From positions 23,431,021-23,495,020 of the forward strand of contig CM030718.1 in the NCBI GenBank assembly GCA_017979445.1: a DNA stretch of 64,000 bases. The letters run 5' to 3'. This document shows positions 1 to 11,747 of this stretch, one piece after another. The notes under the pieces were generated by a model, which was not told the DNA's origin, made no database searches, and saw only the letters and a list, made by a program, of their open reading frames with translations. The stretch comes from Akebia trifoliata (taxonomy: Eukaryota; Streptophyta; Magnoliopsida; Ranunculales; Lardizabalaceae). The translations under genes and the position numbers were made by a program. Numbering within the stretch: the stretch's first letter is position 1; each line of letters starts with the position of its first letter.

Positions 1-310
1 AAATTTAGCATTGTCCTCAATGATTAAAGAGTATGTGTTTAGAGTACACCTGAAAACAGATTTCATTATGTCGCAAAAGTTGTGGACACAACCAAAATAA
101 GTGTTCTGCACAGGATGTAAAAGCTAAAAGCACACCACATAAAGTTTAACCAACAGAAAATACCACAAAATAAATCCTACTTAGTCACACAGAATATGTA
201 CAAAAATCAAGGGTTGCCTCCTGAAGTAGCGCTAAGTTTAATGTCTTCAGCCAAACATGGAATTAGAGCTAATCCTGGTACACAGGATTACTCAGAAATG
301 AGTCTCTTTC
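1..310 (-). other. Gypsy 3' untranslated region before the missing 3' LTR
   Basis: This stretch follows the stop of the integrase on the minus strand. It has no open frame. Bases 1-30, read on the minus strand, contain GAGGACAATGCTAAATTT, which in elements of this group stands shortly before the polypurine tract. The 3' LTR would therefore begin just left of the window. No env-like reading frame is seen here. Confidence 0.5.
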
Positions 311-1615
311 TTATGAATGAGGGAGATTCTGAAATGACTTTAGTCTTTGGCCATTGACTTGGAAGATATTTCCATTGGCTGGATTGAGTACCTCGATGTT
401 TCCATGAGGGTGAATATTTTGGATAAAAAATGGACCAGTCCAACGGGACTTTAACTTCCATGGGAATAAATGAAGGTGAGAGTTATAAAGGAGCACTCTC
501 TGCCCTACATGGAAAGATTTTCTCTGGATGTGTTTATCATGCCAGATTCTCGTTCGATTTTTGTATAGCTTTGCGTTATCGTAAGCATCATTCCTTCATT
601 CGTCCAACTCAGTGAGTTGAAGTTTTTTAAGCTCGCCGGCCTTTGCTAGATCGAAATTTAAATGTTTGATCGCCCAATAAGCTTGATGCTCGAGTTCGAC
701 TAGCAGATGACAGGCTCTACCAAAGATTAACCGGTAAGGGGATATTCCTATAGGAGTTTTGAACGCTGTTCTGTAGGCCCACAAGGCATCAGATAATCGT
801 AAGGACCAATCTTTACGAGTCGGATTGACGGTTTTTTTAAGAATGGTTTTGATCTCACGATTAGAAATTTCGACCTGTCCACTGGTTTGTGGGTGATACG
901 GCGTAGCTACCTTATGAGTGATTGAATATTTGCGTATCAAACTTTCGAAAACTCGGTTATAGATATGTTTCCCTCCATCACTAATGATAGCACGAGGGGT
1001 ACCGAATCGGGCAAACACAGTATTTTTGAGAAATTGAACAACCTTATGATCATTTGGTTGACAAGATGTGGCTTCAACCCATTTTGACACGTAGTCGACT
1101 GCGACTAAAATGTATTGGAATCTGTGTGAAATGGGGAAGGGACCTATGAAGTCAATACCCCAAACATCGAAGATTTCGATGATCAAAATTGGTTGTTGGG
1201 GCATCTCATTTCTTCGACTGATTTTTCCTAGACGTTGACATCTATCATAAGATATAGCAAAGAGATGAGTGTCACGAAAGATTATGGGCCAATAAAAACC
1301 ACATTGTAAGATTTTAGCTGCTATTTTCTTTCCTCCAAAATGCCCACCACAAGCATGATTGTGGCAGAACTCAAGAATTCCACTATGTTCTCTCTCAGCA
1401 ACACACCGACGAATTATTTGGTCTGGACAGTATTTAAATAAATACGGATCATCCTACAAGAACCATTTGGCTTGGGCAAGGAAGCGCATACGATTTTGTT
1501 TACTCCAAGAAGTGGGAGTTTGACCTGTCACCAGGTAGTTGACAATGTCAACATACCAAGGTGTGTCAGAATTAAAAACTGTCATGATTTGCTCGTCAGA
1601 AAAAATTTTCAGAAA
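311..1615 (-). pseudogene. Gypsy integrase (broken)
   Basis: Integrase joins the element cDNA to the host chromosome. On the minus strand one frame can be followed from about 1,610 to the stop at 311-313. It has an N-terminal HHCC zinc-binding region near 1,250-1,360 (HNHACGGHF, then CDRCQR-like SYDRCQR with the first Cys lost), the catalytic core with the first Asp in GIDFIGPF, the second in ISDGGKH and the Glu in [10 protein letters not shown], and a C-terminal part ending near RWTGPFFI. Two in-frame stops interrupt it: 1454-1456 (probably from Trp) and 596-598 (probably from Trp). A frameshift near 1,610-1,620 separates it from the RNase H frame. The longest uninterrupted part is 596-1204. 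Confidence 0.88.
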
Positions 1616-3497
1616 TTAAGAGAGAGTCAGAAAGAGTTTCAACTACTAGCCTAGATAGGTGGTCTGCAACCACATTCTCACATCCCTTTTTGTCTCAAAT
1701 TTCGATATCAAACTCTTGAAGAAGAAGTATCCATCGTATCAACCTTGCCTTCGCATCCTTCTTGGCAAGAAGGTATTTCAGCGCTGCGTGATCAGTGAAA
1801 ATGACTACTTTTGACCCTATAAGATAGGAACGAAATTTATCCACGGCAAAAACTACTGCTAGTAGTTCCTTCTCAGTGGTGGAATAATTCAGCTGGGCAT
1901 CATTAAGCGTCTTGCTAGCATACTGGATGATATGGGGGAGTTTTTCAACTCGTTGCCCCAATACAGCACCTATGACGTAATCGGATGCATCACACATCAC
2001 CTCAAATGGGAGATCCCAATTGGGTGGTTGGATAATAAGTGCTGAGGTCAACTCAGTTTTCGGCTTCTCAAAGACGGATAAACAAGTGGTAGAAAACTCG
2101 AAAGAAATGTCTTTGGCTAACAAATCACACAGAGGTTTTAAAATTTTTCCGAAGTCTTTGATGAACCTTCTGTAAAACCCTGCGTGTCCTAGGAACGAAC
2201 GAACTTCTTTCACAGTTTTAGGAGGAGGCAAATTTACTATAAGATCTACCTTGGCCTTGTCTACCTCAATTCCTTTATGGGAAATAATATGTCCTAACAC
2301 TATCCTAGAGGTGACAACGAAATGACACTTCTCCCAATTTAGTACAAGGTGCTTCTCTCGACATCTTTTCAAAACTAGCTTCAAATGATCCAAACAGTCA
2401 TCAAAACTCGACCCAAATACAGAAAAATTATCCATGAAGACTTCAAGAAAGTCTTCGACCATATTAGAAAATATACTCAACATGCACCTTTGAAAGGTGG
2501 CAGGAGCATTACATAGCCCAAAGGGCATGCGTCGATAGGCGAATGTCCCAAATCGACAGGTAAACGTTGTCTTTTATTGGTCTTCAGGAGCAATTGGGAT
2601 CTGGTTGTATCCCGAATATCCATCAAGAAAATAATAATAGGCATGACCGGCTAAACGTTCGAGCATCTGATCGATGAATGGGAGAGGGAAGTGATCCTTA
2701 CGTGTCATCGTATTCAGTTTCCGGTAGTCTATACAAACTCTCCATTCGGTTTGGACACGAGTAGGTATCAGTTCATTGTCTTGATTGGTCACAACTGTGA
2801 CACCTGACTTTTTGGGGACAACCTGAACTGGACTAACCCATTTAATATCCGAGATGGGGTATATAATACCCGCATCTAAAAGTTTGATAACTTCTTTTCG
2901 GACTATCTCTTGTAATACTGGATTGAGTCGCCTCTATGGTTCTCTCAATGGTTTGAAATTTTCCTCAAGATGAATTTGATACATGACCACAGAAGGACTG
3001 TTGCCTTTGATATCAACTATGGTCCACCCAATAGCTTCTCGATTTTTGCGCAGAACGTCAAGTAACCGATTTTCTTGTGATTTTTCTAGAGTAGGGGAGA
3101 TAATGACAGGGAAGGTTTCAACATTATCCAAATATGCGTATTTCAGCGTATCAGACAATTGCTTTAACTCAAGCTTTGAAATTTCTTCCACTATTGGAGA
3201 TGACGAGAGAGAGGACAGACTCTGAATTTTTGACTACCAATCCATCAGAGGGATGGATTCAAGAAGAGAGTTCACTTCCCTGATGGATTTCTCAGTATCG
3301 AACTCAAGGCCGAATTGGCCAAAATACTCTTCAAACGGATCCTTGTTCTCTGCTTCTTTAAACGTACTACTGACCAGGGTGTCGATCATATTGACTTCTT
3401 CCAAATCATCAATGTCAGTAGATTGAAACTTATTTTGGAAGACGTTCATTTTGACCTTCATGTCCCCAAATGATGGGTCATGATACCATTGCGACAC
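1616..3497 (-). pseudogene. Gypsy reverse transcriptase and RNase H (broken)
   Basis: Reverse transcriptase and RNase H copy the element RNA into DNA. One minus-strand frame runs through this region but has stops at 3234-3236, 2934-2936, 2574-2576 and 1695-1697. Visible motifs include [38 protein letters not shown], the polymerase catalytic box as FMDNFSVFG at about 2427-2438 (the second Asp of the usual FMDD is Asn, a lethal change), and [10 protein letters not shown]. RNase H follows with [23 protein letters not shown] and [10 protein letters not shown]. The stop at 1695 is TGA where an Arg (CGA) is usual, and the one at 2934 is TAG where a Gln is usual. A frameshift near 3,490 separates it from the protease. 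Confidence 0.92.
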
Positions 3498-3850
3498 TTG
3501 ATGACTGAATCGGAAGTGACTAAGAAAGGTCTTCCTAAGATGACTGGAACATGAGAATTTGGGTTAATGACAGGTTCAATGTCAAGAACTACGAAGTCGG
3601 CAGGAAAGTAAAAATCCTTCACTTTGATAATCACATCCTCCACTATTCCCTTGGGAATCTTCACCGATCTATCTGCTAAACTTAGAGTAATATCCGTAGG
3701 TTTAAGTTCACCTAAACCTAACTGCTAGTAGACTGAGAAAGGAAAAAAGATTTACACTAGCCCTAAGATCTAATAGACATTTCTCAATCATCGTATCTCC
3801 AATGTGCACAGAAATTGTAGGACAGCATGGGTCCTTGAATTTAGGAACAA
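3458..3850 (-). pseudogene. Gypsy aspartic protease (broken)
   Basis: The protease cuts the gag-pol polyprotein. The active-site triad D-S/T-G usually appears as DLGAS in this group; here it reads DLRAS at 3756-3770, a Gly-to-Arg change that fits GGG to AGG. Downstream are the flap-like region and VPVILGRPFL, typical of the C-terminal half. An indel in a T-rich run near 3,740 shifts the frame, a TAG follows near 3,725, and a stop near 3,883 separates it from gag. The uninterrupted piece is 3458-3664. Clearly inactive. Confidence 0.8.
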
Positions 3851-3875
3851 TTGTCTGCTGAATCAGACAAGAAGA

Positions 3876-5869
3876 CTATGTTGTCATCACAGTCTCTCTT
3901 GGCACAGGAGTTTTTCGCTTCACTGTGGTGAGATCTTTGAGAAACTTGGCATATGAGGGAATTTGACGAATTACATCAAGGAAAGGAATATTGATTTGAA
4001 CATTCTTGAACACTTCTAAAATTCCTTCAAATTGTTTTCCCTTTTTGTTGTCTATGAGTCTATAATGGAACGGGGCTTTGGGAATGATCACTCGACTCTC
4101 GAGAGGAGGAGGTGTTTCCTTGGACTGGTCTTCTTTTTCTGTGGAAGGTGCTCTAGAGGTTGTTTCTTTGGATAGAACCTCCTCAGGCATTTCAACTTTA
4201 TTATCCACCAATTTACCAGATTGTAAGGTATGGACGGCTTGGACAGAATTAGAGGGACCTACCTGATTATTGATTTCATACTGTCCTCTTGGAACAGTTC
4301 CTGCTGGGTTAGGCACAGTTTGACTGGGAAACTGGCCTTTGTTTTTCTCTCCTATGGATGAAGCTAACTGATCCATTTGCACCTCTAAATTTTTGATCGC
4401 CTGTACGGTAACCTGGTTGGTCTGAAACTGGCTCTGGGTAGTTTGGATTTGTTGCTGTATGAGTTGTTGTTGTTGCTTTAATATCTCAGCCATCATTGAT
4501 TCCAATGCTGAGTTAGTTTGAGTAACAAGAGGAGAGTAATTGGTCATAGGGTTGACAATGATCGCCCATTGATCAGATTTTGAGGTGAAGAATAAGATTG
4601 TTGCAGAACCAAAAATAGGTTCGTACTAGCATGAGTTTGACGATTGAAATTTTTCTGAAATCCCGGAGGACCTCCTAATTGGATAGGTTCACTTTGTCGA
4701 TATGAAAAATTGGGGTGAAACCTATTGTCGAGATGGTACGTCTGGCTATAAGAGTTAGGAGTGGGTTTCCTATATGTGCTGTAATTTCCAACAGCATTGG
4801 CTTGCTCTGATTGTGAAAGAGTCAAGGTGGGACAATTCTCCGTAGAATAATTGAAATTCTCACACAGCTGACATGATGAAAATGTCTCTGTGGCAACTTT
4901 TAGGATTGGAATGGCTTCTTGAAAGTTGGCTTTGACACTGAAAGCGTCGAACTTTTTGTTGAGACTTTGTAAGCTACTCAGAAGGCTATTCATGACATTC
5001 TTGAGTTCAGGATCAGACTTAACCTCATACATGCCCAACTTCTTGACTCCTAAATCTCCTCTATCAAAATCCCCTATTTTTGTGCTCCAATTTCGAGCAT
5101 TCTCAGCCATTTCGACTAAGAATTCATAAACTTGATTAGGAATTTGATTCATGAATTTACCCTGATGCATAGACTCGAGAAGAATACGCTGGATTATTAG
5201 GAGACCTCGGTAAAAGAAATTAACTAATTGGGCTTTATCTATCCCATGGTGCGGACCCCTTAACAAGAAGGTCATTGAACCTTTCCCAAATTTGGGAGAA
5301 TTCTTCATCCGGTCTTCCCTTGAAGTTCCGAATGGCATTTTTGAATTGTTCCGTCTTCGCCATAGGAAAGAATTTGACCATGAATTTTCTCGACAACTCA
5401 TCCCACGTAGTGATAGAATTGGAGGACAAGGAGTTTAACCAAGCCGCAACATGGTCTTCAAAAGAGAGTGGAAATAACCTAAGCTTGACATTCTCCTCGT
5501 CGAGATGACCATTTTTGAATGTCTGGCATAAGGTCAAGAATTTATTGAGGTGATTATACGATTATTCGCTTTCGAAATCGTGGAATTTGGGCAGCATATT
5601 GATGGTGGCTGCCCGTATTTCAAATTGTGCCACGTTAGCGGCAGGTAAAATTATACATGATGGAGGATTGGCAGTAATATGTGCGAACAACTCATTGAGC
5701 GTTCGTTGATCCTCATGGATGTGATAAGGTGGAAGTGGATGTGAATCCATTCTGGGACTGGTGGAGTGAGAACGGTGTTGCTTTCTCGTCCAACCTTAGG
5801 TAGTGGATAAGACCTTGTGATCTCCAGATAAAAAACAATTGGATTTTTTTGCGATCTCCTACCTAACAT
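3876..5869 (-). pseudogene. Gypsy gag (broken, several frameshifts)
   Basis: Gag forms the virus-like particle. On the minus strand the parts are: a start region at 5869 (MLGRRSQKNP) that shifts frame near 5,755; a stop at 5562-5564; the retrotransposon gag core at 5235-5537 with SITTWDELSRKF and ERFNDLL; a frameshift near 5,255; a zinc knuckle at 4832-4873 of form CX2CX4YX4C, where Tyr stands in place of the metal-binding His (a CAC to TAC change would do it); another frameshift near 4,550; and a Gln-rich coiled-coil region (3876-4547, ILKQQQQLIQQQ) followed by QINIPFLDVIRQIPSYAKFLKDL, the usual spacer before protease. Length and order are those of the family. Confidence 0.85.
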
Positions 5870-6460
5870 ACACTACCAAATTGCACACAATAGGAGGGAG
5901 AAATTCACACGTGAAAACTGGGTGCCTATTACTAAACAGCTCCTAACTGGTTCAAAGGATTAATCAAAGCCTCCAACCCAAATCTTATAAATTAGAACAG
6001 CTAGTTTAATCTCCAGAGGAGAGGTGGCGCACAATGCTGAGCAAGGGCACTCTTAGATCACCTCTCGTCTTGAATGGACGTGTGTCTATCCCCTGAATTC
6101 ACGTAGAACTACAGGGCAAGATTGCGCTTAGGCACTGTTCACGATCAAGAAGTGCAATTGGTGCAACTTTTGATTAGCTTTGCTTAATGAGCTCGATAGA
6201 ACCTAGAGTCCAGTATAATTAATTTTAATTAATTAATTGACTGTGAATTTGATTTTCCTAGAAGGACAAGATATCGGTAATGAACTCTGATTCTTATCTT
6301 ATGGTGTCATCCTCGTAAGGGTGCCCTTATTACTATGTGTGATCCAATGTGTACAGATTAATCACTCAAAAACAATACAGAAACTCACTAGTGAGTGATG
6401 CGTGAGTGTTTCGAAATTTACCTCATGTTCTAGACGGGGAATGATCGAGTTGAGTTGACT
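5870..6460 (-). other. Gypsy leader between primer-binding site and gag
   Basis: About 590 bases without an open frame on either strand. Its position, between the primer-binding-like site and the first gag ATG on the minus strand, makes it the untranslated leader. A long leader is common in Athila/Tat elements. Confidence 0.5.
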
Positions 6461-6476
6461 CGGCCCACCAACACCA
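6461..6476 (-). other. Degenerate primer-binding site, tRNA-Asp type
   Basis: The minus strand reads TGGTGTTGGTGGGCCG. Athila-type elements usually have TGGCGCCGTTGCCGGGG, complementary to the 3' end of tRNA-Asp. TGG is kept and the CGCC part reads TGTT, as expected from C-to-T decay. This is an inference from position and partial match. Confidence 0.45.
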
Positions 6477-7901
6477 AATTTGGTGTACGAACCTGAGGAG
6501 CTGAGATAGTTTTGTCCCACTATCATCTGTCCTTAATTCTATTACAATCCGAGCCCTCTCGGATACAATTAAAATTTAATACAAGTTCAAGTTCTTAATA
6601 CAAGTTGTTTTCTATAAAAAAAAAAATGCAGAGAAAATTCAAAGTTGCTGATCTTCTTGATAAGAGAACCAATTCAGTGGATAAAAATTCCACATGTCAC
6701 CTTCCGTCAATTTTTGTTGACTTTCGTCAAGTCTTTCACCTAAAAATAACAAAATTATTCAAATCAGAATGCTAAAGAAAAAACCAGTATGACCATTACA
6801 ATGTTCATGATGTCAGAAAATTTGTCAACAAATGCAGAGATAGAGATGTGAACTAAGACTTTGGGCAAGTCGAATTTGTTCCATAGGGATAGTTTGGATT
6901 CAAAATCTCATTCGGATAAAAAGGCCAAAACAGAATTAGAAAACAGATTTTTCTTAAAACAAATTGATTTGTAAAAATAAAACAGAGAAGAAAGTAGCAA
7001 CTAATTTGTACATGAAATTAAACTAATAATAGAGATTGAAGATATAAGGAAAAGAGTATAGAGAGGTCAATTCAACCTTTGCAATTAATCCAAAATGCTG
7101 ATTTATTCTAATTATAACTCAATCCACGTAGCAAGTCATTGCTCGTGGATCGGAAGATAAATCGAATTAAACATTGATGGTAACCAAAGAGTATTCATGA
7201 GAATCCCAAACTTAAACAAGATTAGCTGACTTAGACTTCAATTCTTCACATAGTATGATTGTTCTTGAGCTTATCTAAGTAACAATTATCTAAGCTTGAT
7301 TTGAATGTATAAGTTTGTTAATCTTATCTTAAGAGGATTCTCAGAATTAACAAATAAAGCAAAAATAAAGAATTAAAATAACATTGGTAGGATGAAATTG
7401 CTCCGGCATTCTTGACCTCTCTAAGGAGAGTCTAGCCAATCATCGCAAGGATCATATTGCAACAATAATAAAAACAAAAAGATGATAGATGGAGAAGAGA
7501 AGGTAGAATAGTGTTGCAACTTGATTCATTCCTTGATGATCTCTCAAAAGAGTTACAATAGAGCTAATGGATTACTTTTGATGTTCTCACTCCTCTCGAA
7601 AGCTCACCCAAAGGAAAATTACAGAGAATTCTAAAGCAAGAAAAATAAAAAATTATGGAAGAAGAGAAGGAGAGAAGAGCCCCTTTCTCTGAAATCCAAC
7701 TTCTAATTTATAATGTTCGTATTCGGGTAATCGGGGTCATTTGACAGATAATTCGATTCGAATGACCCAATCAGTTACAACCACCGAAGCTTCTGTAAAA
7801 ATCTCGAGGACAAATTCCTTGAAATGACTGCGGCGCGATAACGTGACGCCCAAATTCCTCGAGATTTTACCGGATGCTTCCTTTTTACTCGCATATTGTA
7901 A
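6477..7901 (-). repeat. Probable 5' LTR of the gypsy element
   Basis: It lies upstream of the primer-binding-like site on the minus strand. A TATA box (TATAAAT on the minus strand, 7706-7712) is followed leftward by a CT-rich stretch (minus strand of 7,620-7,690) typical of LTR leaders. The proposed start is the minus-strand TGTTACAATATG ending at 7901. It could not be checked against the other LTR, which lies outside the window, and no target duplication could be tested. Confidence 0.4.
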
Positions 7902-8100
7902 CAGTAATTGTTATACCTTTTGTTGGTTTCGAATATACCCTTTTCACCTGAAATTAGTAACAAACTATTGTTAGCCACATTAATTTGGGATTTAATAAAA
8001 TTTATTATCATTTTAAGGAAACTAGTACTTAAACTTTTGATAATCTTGGTGAAATTACAGTCCCAAAATGAAATTATTAGGACCTTATCAAAGATCTAGA

Positions 8101-8995
8101 CTGTGTGTTGACTGGTGTTTACATGGCAGATTTGGTTGGTGTTTAAAACACATTGGACTCCTAAACAAGCCGTAACCCTAAAAACACGTTGGTTAATTTT
8201 TAAAAGTACAAAAATACCCTTTATGGTATATATAATCTTTAAAACCCATGATGGAATTAGGATTTTCCTATTGTGGGTTTAAATTATACTTGCCTAATAA
8301 GTTTAATAACATGGAGATGAGTGATTTTGAAGTGAAAATTCATGGACTTTTTGTTAGAGGTTGTAGAATGGTATTTAAGTCATTTCTTATTAATCTATAA
8401 GAGAAGATAGTCAAGGGGTAATGTCATGCTAAGGTGGGAGCAACTGCTAAATATTAACCAAATAGAACGATTCTAATAAACTCAAAAACTTGAGTGAGGT
8501 GGGAGCAATTAAAATAAAATGTGTGGGACAAACTCAAAATATATTAAATTCTAATGAAGATAATGTAATTTTAAAAAATAAATTAAATTGCAGGAGCAAA
8601 TGCCCCATTGTCCTCAGTGTAAATTTGCCCAGTTCAAAACTCTAATTAATATTTTAAATTATAAATAAGAACTTCATATACATGTAAATGTTTGCACATG
8701 ACACTTTCGTGTTGTTAACATGTCCTGTAAGAGTACACATTAAGATGCATTAAATACACCTAAAAAATTACTATTTAAGTGCTGGAAAAAAAAATCCTAC
8801 CAAAATACCCTCAAATGCTTACTTCTAGAAGTATGTAATGCACACATCTTAAGGGCACACGTTAATGAAACCATAATAATAATATTGCATGTCAGCTTAG
8901 TTAGGGAGTGGGTAAGATGACTCATGGGATAAGAGGGACGTCTTATTGATAAAGATCTAGATCTTGATACATAATTTTTAAAAAAAATCTTGATC
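8101..8995. repeat. Dispersed repeat R1, copy a
   Basis: Non-coding. Its parts recur at 17441-17870, 29160-29660 and, split by insertions, at 36530-41000. Shared landmarks are a run of AAAAGTACAAAAATA, the phrase CATTAAGATGCATTAAATACACCTAAA, and GGAGTGGGTAAGATGA near the right end. No terminal repeats or coding capacity were recognised. Confidence 0.65.
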
Positions 8996-9180
8996 TTAAT
9001 CTTGATTGATCTAGATCAAGATCTTGATTGATTGATCAAGATCAAGAACTATTTAAAAAAAATCATACATATTTTACACATACATATGGTCTTGATTGAT
9101 CTAGATTTAGTTTGAATATAGATTGATATTGATATTGATGATCATGATCTTGATCATAGAGATCAAGATCTTGAGTCGAG
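8950..9180. repeat. GATC-rich simple-sequence tract
   Basis: A degenerate tract built from TTGATC, GATCTAGATC and GATCAAGATC, interrupted by two A-rich segments. It is partly self-complementary. It follows directly on the R1 repeat; the other R1 copies have only one or two of these units, so it has grown at this copy. Confidence 0.7.
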
Positions 9181-9769
9181 ATTTAGATAAAGAAATATTT
9201 AAATATTTAAATATTTATTTATATGATTATTTTTATTGAAATAGATGACATCTAATGACGGGCACATTCCCGGATGTCCGATTACAGACGATATTATAAA
9301 CAATCATTAGAGTCATACATCGAGTGATATTTGAATGAAACATATTATAATTTTATATTTAAAAATTAATAATGAAAATTAATTAGAATCCAACACTTAG
9401 TGTTATTTAGTGTCGAGTTCAACATTTAGGTTGGTTTTATAAATAAATTTCAAAAAATTGTTATTTTTTTATAATTAATTTTTAACATAGATTTTTTTTA
9501 TTTATTTATAATTTTCCCAATATTTTAGGTAAGGAAATAAGTGGGCCGTTATATACATATACTAAGCCCAAATACAGTATTTTGTGTTGTGTTGCTACAT
9601 TCGTAAGAATTTTGGATGTTTCTCTTTCAGCTTTTGAGAATTGAGAGAGAGAGAGAGAGAGTCCTTTTAGAATATTTCGTTGACCGTTGGAAAGAAAGTA
9701 CAGTGCCATGTTACCAGTAGGGCCGCCCGCTTCAAAGTACCATTCCATGAAATCTTTGTCCATTGTGAT
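9181..9769. other. Intergenic, no gene seen
   Basis: No supported gene. A (GA)n run lies at about 9643-9661, and 9,660-9,700 resembles the stretch after R1 at 17,720-17,770 (a TCCTTTAGAATATTTCG-like phrase and GGAAGAAAGTACA). Confidence 0.5.
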
Positions 9770-10620
9770 AAGGTTTTATTTTTTTACAAAATCTAATTTT
9801 TTGAGTGCTAAATTAGAACTATATCGAATATTTTAAGAGAAACAATTTTCTTACTAACTTAATAAAAATTTTAAGCCTTATTAAAAGTCGTGTTTGTTTA
9901 AATGAATTATCACATCGACAATCCAACACCATAGCTTTATAGATTTCATCGAAAAACTCATTTTAATTTTTTTTTCTTCTAAATTTTTTTAATTTTGAGT
10001 TTGATTCAAGGTTTTGAAAATAAATGACTATTAAACTTTCACCTACCTCCAAAATTTAAAACTAAAATTCAATTTGTGAAATTAAAATTAATCTTTTTTT
10101 TTTCTTTTTCTTTTTTTTTTTAATTTCTTTCTTCAAAGTTCATAGAATGTTTTTATCTACAACCTAAAGCATCAAGCCATATCTTTGAATGTCATAAGAT
10201 GGGCCCAAGATCGTTGGTAAGGGTGAAATCCGTACAACTTGTAAGGTTAGTCAAACTTATAATTTTAAAGGATTTTGTCAACATGTATCCTAAGGTCACA
10301 CGTAAAGGAGCAATAAATATATCTTAGAAATTAAATTTTCTATCAAAAATGCCATAAAAAGATGTTTTTTATATTAAATGCTTATTTTCAAGATGTATTT
10401 ATTGCACCTTAGTGCGTGCCCTTAAAGCACATGTTAACAAAATCCTATTTTAAAATTAAATTGAAGATTGGATAAAAAATTTGTTAAACTGGTTGGACCA
10501 AAGTTGGATCCTGATTCAATTTGAAAAGAAAATGATCCTGAAGCCTTATATATAACTAGTTTTGTTATTTTGGGGAAAATGTTTGATTGAGTTATTTTTT
10601 ATGTTAGAATTTTACTAGAA
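9770..10620 (+). repeat. Dispersed repeat R2, copy a
   Basis: Non-coding repeat with the landmarks TTTTGAGTGCTAAATTAGAA, CAATCCAACACCA, GATGGGCCCAAGA and AAGGTGCAATAAATA-like phrases. Similar copies lie at 24660-25400, 27500-28290 and 32150-32960; the core also occurs at 15405-15630 and in reverse at 12380-12660 and 35300-35580. This copy and that at 32150 both continue rightward into the small-gene copies, so they belong to one larger duplication. Confidence 0.75.
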
Positions 10621-10732
10621 ATAAAGCACATGTATACTTATACCATAAACAAACCCACAACTTTTGCTTAAATGTCTCTTTTGATAAAACAAAAAAAAGA
10701 GTGTAAAAAGCTACTGTTCAAGTCAACCTCAC

Positions 10733-10757
10733 ATTCTCTCTCTCTCTCTCTCTCTCA
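10733..10757. repeat. (CT)n microsatellite
   Basis: A run of CT repeats downstream of the first small-gene copy. The paralogous position at 33083-33126 has a longer CA/CT run. Confidence 0.9.
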
Positions 10758-11241
10758 GAAGCTGTAAGAGATTCATCTGAAATTCAGATGAATATACCCA
10801 TAAATCTGTCACCAGTTCAGAAACAAACAATAATCATGTTTATAAATTCTTCTTTTGGTGATTGATCATCAAGTTCTAATAAAAATAAAGAAATCGAAAT
10901 GAGAGAGAGAGAGAGGCCTTATGATATTGAAACTAGGCATAATAACACCAAAATTAATTAATTAATTTTTTTTTTAAATCATACACAATCAACAATAATT
11001 TGCTCCACAAATTACTCTTTAAAGTAGCAGAAGGTCATAATTATATTTAAACACATTTACGTATATAACAACAGAGAAAGAAGATTCTCATTTTTCACCC
11101 CTAAAACAGAACAAGACCATTTCCAACCCATTTCCCATACTTAAAAGCCCATTTCTAAATATGCTTTCGCCCCCTAGAAAACAGACATTTTCATCTAAAA
11201 AAAAAACTAACAAACAGAGACCCCTGCTTCTACTACTTAAA

Positions 11242-11600
11242 TCAGATTTCTTCATCCACAAGACCAGAAGTTTGTAACTTAGAGGGAAGGACATCAACTA
11301 ATTCATCAATAAGAAGAACAACATCAGCCCAATTCAGAAAACCCAAATCGATTTGGCCTTCTAGGTTTTTCAGATTGGCGTCTATAGGTGCAGTAGAGGA
11401 ATCAAACCTTCCCTTCATATTCTTCGTATTGTTATTCTGATTTTTCTTCTTTTTTTTGCCCATCATCAGCTTTGCCTTAGAGAATTCCTGAAAATTTTAG
11501 CTTTGATTTGTCCTCTCTTTGGTGGAAACCTTACATTTCCCTTTTTCACAGACTGAAACAGTGCTCCTCCATTACACATTGAATTGGGTTTTGTAGACAT
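11242..11600 (-). pseudogene. Small unknown gene, copy 1 (frameshifted)
   Basis: Family of unknown function seen five times in this window. From the ATG at 11598-11600 the frame gives an N-terminus with GNVRFPPKRGQIKAKIFR and then hits TGA. Compared with the intact copy at 33,545 about 25 nt are missing after the AKIFR segment, near 11,483, which shifts the frame. The remaining part (ATG at 11464-11466 to TGA at 11242-11244) still encodes the C-terminus LEGQIDLGFLNWADVVL and SKLQTSGLVDEEI, with the last 44 residues apparently identical to copy 3. A TATA box lies upstream at 11709-11715 and the 3' flank is shared with the other copies. A shortened product from the inner ATG is possible but unlikely. 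No domain is recognised. Confidence 0.6.
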
Positions 11601-11708
11601 ACTTAATTGAATCTTAGTAAAGAAGAAAAGGAGAAGGAAAAAAGAAGAAGAAGAAGAGAGTTTCGAGAGATTTAAGAATAAGTTGGTTGTGCGTTTGGGG
11701 GGTGGGGG

Positions 11709-11715
11709 TTATATA
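11709..11715 (-). promoter_or_regulatory. TATA box of small-gene copy 1
   Basis: The minus strand reads TATATAA, about 110 bases upstream of the first ATG, with a pyrimidine-rich leader (minus strand of 11,620-11,660) between. The intact copy at 33.5 kb has a TATA box at a very similar distance. Confidence 0.5.
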
Positions 11716-11747
11716 GCAAAGAATTTACGAATTTACCTAAGTTTAAT

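Larger units (their letters stand above)
1..7901 (-). mobile_element. Ty3/gypsy LTR retrotransposon, Athila/Tat-like, decayed
   Basis: Read on the minus strand the order is LTR, primer-binding-like site, gag, protease, reverse transcriptase, RNase H, integrase, which is the Ty3/gypsy order. The integrase and polymerase motifs ([24 protein letters not shown]) are of the plant Athila/Tat type, without a chromodomain. The element runs off the left edge of the window: the bases after the integrase stop resemble the run-up to the polypurine tract, and the 3' LTR is not included. Every gene carries stops or frameshifts, so it cannot move by itself. The right limit at about 7,901 is tentative because there is no second LTR to compare. 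Confidence 0.85.

Noticed and set aside
1..310. Env-like gene of the gypsy element
   Set aside because: No open frame remains before the window edge, and the sequence looks like the region just before the polypurine tract.
430..615. Plus-strand open frame over the integrase end
   Set aside because: Shadow of the minus-strand integrase frame, which has clear family motifs. The same holds for 1472-1654, 2983-3225, 4078-4266, 4926-5129 and 5275-5508.
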